DNA of 64,000 nucleotides from Flavobacterium sufflavum (GTDB lineage Bacteria > Bacteroidota > Bacteroidia > Flavobacteriales > Flavobacteriaceae): positions 1 to 64,000 of the forward strand of contig NZ_SACJ01000003.1 of assembly GCF_004016525.1 (NCBI RefSeq), read 5' to 3'. The notes under the pieces were generated by a model. It worked only from the letters and a program-made list of their open reading frames with translations, was not told where the DNA came from and did no database searches. Every line of letters starts with the position of its first letter. Positions within the stretch are counted from its first letter, which is position 1. The position numbers were made by a program, and so were the translations under genes. This document shows positions 27,857 to 35,525 of this stretch, in pieces.

Positions 27857-28621
27857 ATGACACAAACAGAGCTCAAAGATTTTCTGGACGAAAAAGTATT
27901 ACAATACAACACACTCGATTTCATCGAAAGTGATCCTGTTCAGATTCCGCATTTATTTACCTTAAAAGAAGACATTGAAATTGCCGGATTCCTGAGCGCT
28001 ACTATTGCTTGGGGGAACCGAAAAATGATTATCAAAAACTCCCATAAAATGATGGAGTTCATGGGCAATACTCCTTATGATTTTGTGATGTCACATTCTG
28101 ATAATAATTTAGAACGACTGGAAACTTTTGTACATCGCACATTTAATGGTCAGGATTTTGTGGGTTTCATCAAAAGTTTGCAAAACATCTACAAAAATCA
28201 CGACGGACTGGAAGCAGTCTTTTCAAAAAATCAGGAAGCAGATTCGATGCAAAAAAGCATCTCTGAATTCAAAAAAATCTTTTTCGAAATTCCGCATTTA
28301 GCCCGAACACAAAAACATATTTCGGATCCTTTGAATAATTCGGCAGCAAAACGTATTAACATGTACTTGCGTTGGATGTGTCGTCAAGACAACAAAGGAG
28401 TCGATTTAGGCATTTGGAAATCAATTTCTCCATCAAAACTTTCTTGTCCACTTGATGTTCACTCCGGAAATGTGGCTCGAAAACTGGATTTATTAATACG
28501 TAAACAAAATGACGGCAAAGCACTTTTTGAATTAGATTGTAATCTTAGAGTACTTGATTCAAAAGATCCTGTGAAATATGATTTTGCACTTTTTGGCCTT
28601 GGTGTTTTTGAAGGTTTTTAA
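27857..28621 (+). CDS. TIGR02757-family protein
   Basis: A 254-aa protein of the TIGR02757 family, conserved in Bacteroidota with no established function. Characteristic elements are FLSATIAWGNRKMIIKNS, TFNGQDFVGFIKSL, KRINMYLRWMCRQDNKGVDLGIW and the C-terminus DPVKYDFALFGLGVFEGF. There is no signal peptide. The stop overlaps the end of a convergent small gene by 4 bases. A degenerate second copy of this gene's 3' end lies 360 bases downstream at 28985-29071. Confidence 0.88.
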   Translation: MTQTELKDFLDEKVLQYNTLDFIESDPVQIPHLFTLKEDIEIAGFLSATIAWGNRKMIIKNSHKMMEFMGNTPYDFVMSHSDNNLERLETFVHRTFNGQDFVGFIKSLQNIYKNHDGLEAVFSKNQEADSMQKSISEFKKIFFEIPHLARTQKHISDPLNNSAAKRINMYLRWMCRQDNKGVDLGIWKSISPSKLSCPLDVHSGNVARKLDLLIRKQNDGKALFELDCNLRVLDSKDPVKYDFALFGLGVFEGF

Positions 28622-28911
28622 ATATCAATTTTATAATATTCATTATTAGCAATTCTGGTTAATTCAATTGTATTAAAATTGACTGTATATGTGAAATTTT
28701 CTTCAAAATTTACAATATAATATTTTAGACAAGCCAATACATTATTTACTATATTATCAACATTATAGGTTGGCAGAGTAATTAAACTACTATCACCTAT
28801 TTTCAAATCTTTTTTAATAGTCAATAATGTAGATATATTCCAACTTGCTCTGGCTTCATCAGAATTCCAAACAGCATCATTTGTCCCATCAATTTCAATT
28901 CTATTTTTCAT
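28618..28911 (-). CDS. Hypothetical 97-aa protein
   Basis: A 97-aa hydrophilic protein that I do not recognise. It contains an N-terminal GTNDAVWNSDEARASWNIST segment, alternating strands, and a C-terminal LTRIANNEYYKIDI; there is no signal or membrane segment. It lies tail-to-tail with the TIGR02757 gene (4-base overlap), and its upstream side ends near a decayed duplicate of that gene's 3' end. This suggests it arrived by recombination. It could be a small immunity-type protein, but nothing in the sequence proves this. Confidence 0.5.
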   Translation of the reverse strand: MKNRIEIDGTNDAVWNSDEARASWNISTLLTIKKDLKIGDSSLITLPTYNVDNIVNNVLACLKYYIVNFEENFTYTVNFNTIELTRIANNEYYKIDI

Positions 28912-28984
28912 TTTGTTTCCTAATTAAATTTAAGATATAAGACAAAGTTACGAGAGATATTTAAATAATAAAAAGTATTAAACT

Positions 28985-29071
28985 CCAGATTCAAATCTTA
29001 AATTTCCTGACAACAAAAACTCGGTAAAATACGATTTTGCACTTTTTGTCTTGGAGTATTTGAAGGTTTTT
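28985..29071 (+). pseudogene. Decayed second 3' end of a TIGR02757 gene
   Basis: Reading this stretch in frame gives PDSNLKFPDNKNSVKYDFALF, then a one-base deletion, then LGVFEGF and a stop. The intact gene at 27857-28621 ends LDCNLRVLDSKDPVKYDFALFGLGVFEGF. Several differences are third-position changes, so the fragment comes from a diverged allele or paralogue rather than a recent tandem copy. No start, no upstream body and a frameshift make it a remnant. Confidence 0.8.
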
Positions 29072-29351
29072 AGACAGATTTACTATACATCATCCTTAGT
29101 CTCAATTAAAACAAATTAAAAAGTATAGTACTATCCAATATGTTTTTTTGGTTTAGTAAGCATTATGAAAATAAATGCTTTATTTAAGATTATATTTTTA
29201 CATATAATTTTTTTTGTCAATTTACTACTGTTTTAGCATCAAATTGCGATTTGCCCCTGCTTTAAAAGCAATTTTTACCCCCTAATTTGTTTTTTGTATA
29301 TCTAATTTTATCCAGAATAAAATATTTATTAAAAGTTTTTTTATCACTTCA

Positions 29352-29365
29352 TGTAAACGTTTACA
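29352..29365. promoter_or_regulatory. LacI-type operator palindrome upstream of the pectate-lyase-like gene
   Basis: TGTAAACGTTTACA is a perfect 14-base palindrome with the central CG typical of LacI/GalR-family operators, 78 bases before the gene start. No LacI regulator gene is in the window. The rest of the 28912-29443 gap is AT-rich and contains only the pseudogene above. Confidence 0.6.
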
Positions 29366-29443
29366 AATAAATTAAATAAAAAAACTATGAGTAAAAAATT
29401 TTAAAACAATAAATCGAATTATTAACCTAAAACCAACCTTAAA

Positions 29444-32230
29444 ATGCTAAAAAAGTACATGAATCCGTCATTGCTCAAGACAATAGTCTGTCTTACAATG
29501 ACAACCACCGCAATGTTTGCGCAGAATCCTGTAGTTAAGATTGATTTTGACCAATCAGGAAGACAATCAGCCGAAGTAAGTGAACCAGGATATACCCCCT
29601 GGGTAGTTACTACAAATACAGCCACTAAAATACTAAATGGAGTTACATTCACAGTAACCAGAGTTGGAGACAAAGGAGATAATTTAGGAACCAACTGGGA
29701 AAAAGTAGGAATTCAAGCCCCTTATTACGCAAGATTAGTATGTGACGGACTTACCGTAAAAGGGACAACCGCAAATCAAGGCGGACAAATAGAACTTCGA
29801 ATCAAAGGATTAGAAACAGGAACTCATACTTTAATGGCATTTTTAAATGCCGTAGACAGCCCCGTTTTTACTTTTAGTCCAATTGATATTTCTGTAGATG
29901 GGAATTTAGTACTTGATAATGTAATTCCAACTATCAGAGCTCATAAAACAGCCGATGCCAGATCAGTGTATTTAACTTTCCAAGCTACCACAGGAACAGA
30001 TGTGGTTATCCTTTTTGCGGCAGAAAGATCAGGTACTCAAATTTATAAAAATGTAATGCTAAACGGAATCGAGTTGAATACCCCTAACATTTTCAACCAG
30101 GCCACCAATCCGACTCCTAGTAACAATGACGAACACGTAGAATTAAACTCCGGAGGTACAATTTTGAGTTGGACACCTGCCATAAATGCTGCATCACACA
30201 ATATTTATTTTGGAACTGATTTAGCATCGATTGAGACAGCAAATACTTCTTCTTCATTATATAAAGGAAATCAGCTTAAAGCAAATAACACTTATGCAGT
30301 TAATGGACTATACACTGGAGAAACATACTATTGGAGAGTTGACGAAGTTTTAGCAAACAACGAAGTGGTAAAAGGAAATATTTGGCGTTTGCGTCCGGCT
30401 CAGCTAGCTTTTCCGGGTGCTGAAGGATATGGTCGTTTTGCCCGCGGAGGAAGAGGGGGAAAAGTAGTAGCTGTAACAAATTTGAATGACAGCGGTCCTG
30501 GAAGTTTGCGTGAAGCGGTTACCAATGATATTGGTCCAAGAACGATTGTTTTTAACACTTCAGGAATTATCCAATTGAATTCCCGTTTGGTTTTAAGCCA
30601 GCCTTATGTAACCGTTGCAGGACAAACTGCACCTGGAAAGGGAATCTGTATTCGCTCCGCTCCTTTCGGTATTACAGGAAATGATGCTATTGTTCAAAAT
30701 GTAAGGGTCCGATTAGGCGCAGGCCCTACTTATGACGGAATGGGATTAACCGGTGCCAATTATAGCATAATTGACCATTGTTCTATCAGCTGGACAATAG
30801 ATGAAGCATTTAGTTCTCGCTCAGGAAAGAATATTACTTTGCAAAGAACATTAATATCCGAAGCATTAAATGCGGCAGGGCATCAAAATTATCCGGCAGG
30901 AACCGAACATGGTTATGCGGGGACTATAAGTGGGGATATTGGAAGTTTTCACCATAATTTATTAGCGCACAATTATGGACGTAATTGGAGTCTTGGAGGT
31001 GGATTAGATGGTAGCGGGGCTTATTCCGGCAGAATGGATATTACTAACAATGTAGTATACAATTGGGGTGGTAGAACTACAGACGGAGGAACGAAAGAAG
31101 TCAATTTTGTCAATAATTATTATAAACCGGGAGCCGGTTCTAAAATTTTTGTTGCTTTTAGTGCTGATAACGAAAATGTCGGAACAGGAATGCAAAGATG
31201 TTATTTTAACGGAAATGTAATGCCAGGTTACTTTGATGAAACCAATCAGGCTATTGGTAGAAGAGCTACCTTTAGGAATGGAGCTACTTACCAATATGAC
31301 AACTTTATGAACACACCATTTTTCCCTTCTTATGTAACAACTCAAACGGCTGGTTATGCCTATAAAATTGTACTTTCTGACGTAGGTTGTGTTCAGCCAG
31401 AATTTGACGAACACGATCAAAGAATCATTACAGAGACATTGGATGGGACTTATACATACACAGGAAGTGTAACCGGAAAACCTGGATTTCCGGACAATGA
31501 ATTAGATGTGGGTGGTTATGAAAACTATCCTGTAGTTAACAGAGATGTTGATTGGGATACCGATCAGGATGGATTACCTAACTGGTGGGAAGCCATCAAA
31601 GGAACTAATCTGAATTCTGCAATTGGAGATTTTTCAGACACTAATGCCGACGATGATTTAGACGGTTACACTAATTTGGATGAATATTTACAATGGATGT
31701 CTCTACCTCATTACGAATCTCCAAAAGGACATAAATTAAGTATTGATATCAAAAAACTTTCGAGAGGATTTACTGATGGAGCCAGTTACTCCCTATCTAA
31801 TGTTGAAAAAGGAAATGCTACTTTAGTTTCTAACATAGTAGAATACAGACCAACAGCCAACGGTTTAGGTTCATTCGATTTTACCGTTACTGACAATACC
31901 GGAGCAACAATGACCCGCAGAGTAAATATAGTTAACGGATATTCTTTGTCAGCAACAAAAAAAAATCCAGAAATCTCTACTCAAGTTAATGTTTGGCCTA
32001 TTCCAAATAATGGTTCTTTTTCGATATTAATGACCTATGACGACGCTGAAGACAAAACTAATGCTGAATATAAAATCTATGATATTTTTGGAAAAGAAGT
32101 CAAAAAAGGAATTCTTAAACCAAATCGTCAGGAAAACATCAGTTTACAGTTAAAAGGAGTTTTCATACTAAATGTTTCAGATATTTCAACTAAAAAAATA
32201 ATACATTCACAAAAAATCATCATACAATAA
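29444..32230 (+). CDS. Secreted PL1-like polysaccharide lyase with T9SS sorting domain
   Basis: A 928-aa exported protein. It has a signal peptide (ending TTTAMFAQ) and a beta-sandwich domain at about 26-215 (VVKIDFDQSG...). A fibronectin-III-like region at about 220-325 includes LSWTPAINAASHNIYFGTDL. A right-handed beta-helix of the pectate-lyase (PL1) type at about 330-650 begins AFPGAEGYGRFARGGRGG and includes VTNLNDSGPGSLREAV and IDHCSISWTIDEAFS. Calcium-binding TSP3-like repeats follow (DTDQDGLPNWWE, NADDDLDGYTNLDEY), then a C-terminal type A T9SS domain (NVWPIPNNGSF... to the end). Pectate or a related uronic polysaccharide is the likely substrate (family knowledge). A second ATG 5 codons in is an alternative start. 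The LacI-type palindrome upstream suggests carbohydrate-responsive control. Confidence 0.88.
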   Translation: MLKKYMNPSLLKTIVCLTMTTTAMFAQNPVVKIDFDQSGRQSAEVSEPGYTPWVVTTNTATKILNGVTFTVTRVGDKGDNLGTNWEKVGIQAPYYARLVCDGLTVKGTTANQGGQIELRIKGLETGTHTLMAFLNAVDSPVFTFSPIDISVDGNLVLDNVIPTIRAHKTADARSVYLTFQATTGTDVVILFAAERSGTQIYKNVMLNGIELNTPNIFNQATNPTPSNNDEHVELNSGGTILSWTPAINAASHNIYFGTDLASIETANTSSSLYKGNQLKANNTYAVNGLYTGETYYWRVDEVLANNEVVKGNIWRLRPAQLAFPGAEGYGRFARGGRGGKVVAVTNLNDSGPGSLREAVTNDIGPRTIVFNTSGIIQLNSRLVLSQPYVTVAGQTAPGKGICIRSAPFGITGNDAIVQNVRVRLGAGPTYDGMGLTGANYSIIDHCSISWTIDEAFSSRSGKNITLQRTLISEALNAAGHQNYPAGTEHGYAGTISGDIGSFHHNLLAHNYGRNWSLGGGLDGSGAYSGRMDITNNVVYNWGGRTTDGGTKEVNFVNNYYKPGAGSKIFVAFSADNENVGTGMQRCYFNGNVMPGYFDETNQAIGRRATFRNGATYQYDNFMNTPFFPSYVTTQTAGYAYKIVLSDVGCVQPEFDEHDQRIITETLDGTYTYTGSVTGKPGFPDNELDVGGYENYPVVNRDVDWDTDQDGLPNWWEAIKGTNLNSAIGDFSDTNADDDLDGYTNLDEYLQWMSLPHYESPKGHKLSIDIKKLSRGFTDGASYSLSNVEKGNATLVSNIVEYRPTANGLGSFDFTVTDNTGATMTRRVNIVNGYSLSATKKNPEISTQVNVWPIPNNGSFSILMTYDDAEDKTNAEYKIYDIFGKEVKKGILKPNRQENISLQLKGVFILNVSDISTKKIIHSQKIIIQ

Positions 32231-32250
32231 CTTTTACTTAGCTTTTAGAC

Positions 32251-32278
32251 AAATGGCAACTTTTTTAAGTTGCCATTT
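32251..32278 (+). terminator. Terminator of the lyase gene
   Basis: The arms AAATGGCAACTT and AAGTTGCCATTT form a perfect 12-bp stem with a TTTT loop, followed by a T-rich tail. The remaining bases to 32575 are AT-rich leader for the next operon with no gene that I can support. Confidence 0.85.
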
Positions 32279-32575
32279 TCTTTTTTAAATCAATTTCAAT
32301 CTAATACCCTAATTTTCTGACTAAAAAACCGGAATCCAAAACAATCTTTGCACACTTTTTAATCTTTATGTTTTGAAAGGCATTTTAATTATCCTTATTT
32401 AAAAGTTCAAAATCAACACTTAAAAAAATCAAAGCTGTAATACTTTTATCTATATTTCACACTAAAAGTGTATTTTATCGGTTTTTTTATACACTTTATC
32501 GATATTATTGATTTTTATTTATTACTTTTATCTTGTAGAAAGCCCCTATTACAAAACCCTATAACCTACAAGAAA

Positions 32576-32944
32576 ATGAATCTTACAAAAAAAATAGTTC
32601 TGGCAGAAGATAATTCTATCCTTTCAAAATTGTTACAATTTAAATTAGAAAAAGAAGGTTATCATCTCTTAATTGCTGCCAATGGTAAAGAAGCCGTCGA
32701 TTTAATCGAGGACAACAATCCAGACATGATACTTACTGACATTATGATGCCTTTTATTAGCGGATTAGAAGTTATCAGTCACGTCAGAAACAAACTGGAG
32801 ATGTCAACTCCTATTGTTGTATTTTCTTCTGCCGGTCAGGAAGAAATGGTTTTGAATGCCTTTAATTTAGGCGCCACCGATTTTATGAGTAAACCTTTTA
32901 GTCCTAACGAATTAATCATTCGTATCAAAAGACTTCTACAATAA
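32576..32944 (+). CDS. Single-domain response regulator (CheY-like)
   Basis: A 122-aa receiver domain with no output domain. Acidic residues are E11/D12 (VLAEDNS), the phosphoacceptor is D55 in MILTDIMMPF, the T/S position is VVFSSAG and the lysine is in FMSKPFSP. I place the start at the ATG at 32576 (MNLTKKIVLAEDN). A GTG 36 codons upstream would add a non-homologous hydrophobic leader. It opens a run of five genes for surface-glycan synthesis and presumably switches it through protein contact. The cognate kinase is not nearby. Confidence 0.88.
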   Translation: MNLTKKIVLAEDNSILSKLLQFKLEKEGYHLLIAANGKEAVDLIEDNNPDMILTDIMMPFISGLEVISHVRNKLEMSTPIVVFSSAGQEEMVLNAFNLGATDFMSKPFSPNELIIRIKRLLQ

Positions 32945-32962
32945 GGCTTTAAATCAGCTGTT

Positions 32963-34066
32963 ATGTTAGACTTTTTTCAAAATAGTATCGATACATTAAA
33001 TAATACACATCCAATTATTGTGTGGTGTAGTTATTTGTCTTTGACCTTTATAGCAATTATAATAATGTTGCTAATCTATTTAAAAAATCTTAGAGACCGA
33101 TTAAGAATAAAAGGCAGAATAAAAGCTACCTATCAAAAAAAATACGAATCGGATCTTATTGAATATTTATATGCTCATGACGATGAAAACATTAGTCAAC
33201 AGCAACAAAAAATTGTTAACTATTTAAAAAAATGTTCTGAAAACAGGCTGAAAAGAAAAATCATCATTAGCACTTTTTTGAAACTAAAGAATGAAATTTC
33301 GGGAGAAACAGCCGATGCAATTCAAAATCTATATTACCAAACGGGACTTATTGATTCGGCAACTTCTAAGCTTAAAAGTAAAAAATGGGATGCTGTAGCC
33401 CGTGCAATAAGGGAATTAACGCAATTTGAAATTAAAGAGGCTCATGACGAAATTCTTCTGTTAGTGAATCATCCTAAGAAAGAAGTTCGTACTGAAATTC
33501 AAAAATACTTAGTGAAATTATTCCGCTTTGAAGGACTTGAGTTTCTGAATGTACTGGAAAATCCACTTTCGGAATGGGATCAAATTCAATTGTTAGAAAT
33601 TTTAAACAAATTCAATAATCTGGAAATTCCAGATATGAATAATTGGTTGCGTTCTACAAACAATTCGGTCGTTTCATTTGCCATAAAACTCACCAAAATA
33701 TACAATCAGTTTGGAGCTAAAGACGACATTATAGCACTTTTTAACCACCCAAATGCCGAAATTAGAATAGAAGCAATTAATGTTGTAACTCATTTAGGAA
33801 TTTATGAGGCTGTCGAAATCTTAAAACAAGACCTTTTTGATAGAAGCCTGGAAGAACAAATTGCTTTCTTTAAAATGATGGAAGAAATGTCTATGCCAGA
33901 CGATATTCCGTTTATTGAAGAATATGTGAATCATGAAAATTTCTTTATTCGAATTTCGGTAATGAAAATCATGAACTTAATTACAGTAGACAGCGATAAT
34001 ACTTTCAAAATCAATAGTATTGACGAGAATTACACAATAGAGAAAAACTTTACTAAAGCCAGTTAA
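32963..34066 (+). CDS. Membrane-anchored HEAT-repeat protein
   Basis: A 367-aa protein. One N-terminal transmembrane helix (about 18-40, IIVWCSYLSLTFIAIIIMLLIYL) is followed by a cytoplasmic helical-repeat domain of HEAT type. Repeat-like units are visible, such as KWDAVARAIRELTQFEIKEAHDEIL, KKEVRTEIQKYLVKL and NAEIRIEAINVVTHLGIYEAVEIL. It lies 18 bases after the receiver gene and 2 bases before the glycosyltransferase gene. HEAT domains are protein-binding scaffolds, so it may connect the receiver to the transferase (inference). Confidence 0.78.
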   Translation: MLDFFQNSIDTLNNTHPIIVWCSYLSLTFIAIIIMLLIYLKNLRDRLRIKGRIKATYQKKYESDLIEYLYAHDDENISQQQQKIVNYLKKCSENRLKRKIIISTFLKLKNEISGETADAIQNLYYQTGLIDSATSKLKSKKWDAVARAIRELTQFEIKEAHDEILLLVNHPKKEVRTEIQKYLVKLFRFEGLEFLNVLENPLSEWDQIQLLEILNKFNNLEIPDMNNWLRSTNNSVVSFAIKLTKIYNQFGAKDDIIALFNHPNAEIRIEAINVVTHLGIYEAVEILKQDLFDRSLEEQIAFFKMMEEMSMPDDIPFIEEYVNHENFFIRISVMKIMNLITVDSDNTFKINSIDENYTIEKNFTKAS

Positions 34067-34068
34067 CC

Positions 34069-35499
34069 ATGATCCCAAATATACCTGACTATATAATCGA
34101 TTTTTTTGACTTCATATTTTTCGGTTTTGCCTTTGCTGCTATATCATCTTATATTATTTTAGCAATAATATCGGCTTTTGAAACGGTGAATTATATGAAG
34201 AAAAATAGTTTTGTAAACTATACCGAAATATTATCTTCTTCTATTTCGCCTTCCATTTCCATCATTGCTCCTGCCTATAATGAAAGCTTGAATATTGTGG
34301 AAAATGTACGTTCTTTGCTTTCTAATCATTATGTAAACTACGACGTAATTATTATCAACGATGGTAGTAAAGATGATAGTTTAGAGAAATTAATTGAGGC
34401 ATACGATCTGGTAAAAGTAGATTATTTGATTAACAATCAAATTGCAACAAAACCACTTAGAAAAGGTGTTTTTAAATCTACCAATCCCGCTTTTGAAAAA
34501 TTAATTGTAGTTGACAAAGAAAATGGAGGTAAGGCTGATGCATTAAATTTTGGATTAAATATTAGCACTAATAAATATGTTGCCTGTATTGATGTTGACT
34601 GTTTATTATTGGAAGATTCGTTGCAAAAAATGATTAAGCCTTTTCTTGAATCTACTGATGAGAAAGTTATTGCCGCCGGTGGTGTGATCAGAATTGCTAA
34701 TTCATGTAAAATAAAAGATGGAAAACTGCTTGATATTAATTTGCCAAAAAACAGAATTGTAAGAGGTCAAATTTTAGAATATTTAAGAGCATTCCTTTTA
34801 GGACGAATGGCTTGGAGTAAACTTAATGGATTATTGGTTATTTCGGGAGCTTTTGGTTTATTTGATAAAAAAATTGCCTTGGAAGTAGGTGGCTACGACA
34901 CTAAAACCGTGGGTGAAGACATGGAAATCATTGTAAGAATGAGACGTTATATGGAAGAACAAAAAGTAAAATATAGAGTGGCTTATATCCCCGATCCTCT
35001 TTGTTGGACTGAGGCTCCGGATAGTTATAAAATTTTTATTTCCCAAAGAAACCGTTGGACCCGTGGTACTATTGAAACACTTAAAAAGCACAGAAAAATT
35101 GGATTCAATCCTAAATACAATGCTTTAGGTACACTTAGTTACCCATATTGGTTTCTATTTGAAAGGCTGGCTCCAATATTTGAAACCTTAGGCTTGATTT
35201 ACTTTTTAATACTTATTGTTACTAAAAACGTTGTTTGGGATTATGCTATATTATTCCTGGTTATGGCTTATCTTTTTACCGTACTGTTTTCAATTATTAC
35301 TATCATAGCCGAAGAGCTTACCTACCACCAATATGCAAAAAAAGGCATGGGGTGGCAACTCATAAAAACGGCTTTTACAGAACCAATACTTAATCATCCA
35401 TTCATTTTATATGCCGCATTAAAAGGGAATTTTGACTACTATTTTAACAAATCCATCAAATGGGGCGAAATGACACGCAAAGGAATGAGCAATATTTAA
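34069..35499 (+). CDS. Processive family 2 glycosyltransferase, PgaC/BcsA-like
   Basis: A 476-aa inner-membrane polysaccharide synthase. An N-terminal helix (about 10-35) precedes a GT-A domain. The nucleotide-sugar site is SIIAPAYNES, the metal site DVDC is in YVACIDVDCLL, the catalytic acid is in VGEDMEIIVRM, and the processive signature is QRNRWTRGT. Three C-terminal membrane segments follow. This layout matches enzymes that polymerise and extrude beta-linked glycans such as poly-N-acetylglucosamine, hyaluronan or cellulose. The sugar is unknown. Its neighbours (phosphotransferase and YaiO barrel) suggest that the polymer is decorated and exported. Confidence 0.88.
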   Translation: MIPNIPDYIIDFFDFIFFGFAFAAISSYIILAIISAFETVNYMKKNSFVNYTEILSSSISPSISIIAPAYNESLNIVENVRSLLSNHYVNYDVIIINDGSKDDSLEKLIEAYDLVKVDYLINNQIATKPLRKGVFKSTNPAFEKLIVVDKENGGKADALNFGLNISTNKYVACIDVDCLLLEDSLQKMIKPFLESTDEKVIAAGGVIRIANSCKIKDGKLLDINLPKNRIVRGQILEYLRAFLLGRMAWSKLNGLLVISGAFGLFDKKIALEVGGYDTKTVGEDMEIIVRMRRYMEEQKVKYRVAYIPDPLCWTEAPDSYKIFISQRNRWTRGTIETLKKHRKIGFNPKYNALGTLSYPYWFLFERLAPIFETLGLIYFLILIVTKNVVWDYAILFLVMAYLFTVLFSIITIIAEELTYHQYAKKGMGWQLIKTAFTEPILNHPFILYAALKGNFDYYFNKSIKWGEMTRKGMSNI

Positions 35500-35525
35500 T
35501 TTAGAAATCACACAAAATATCTTCA

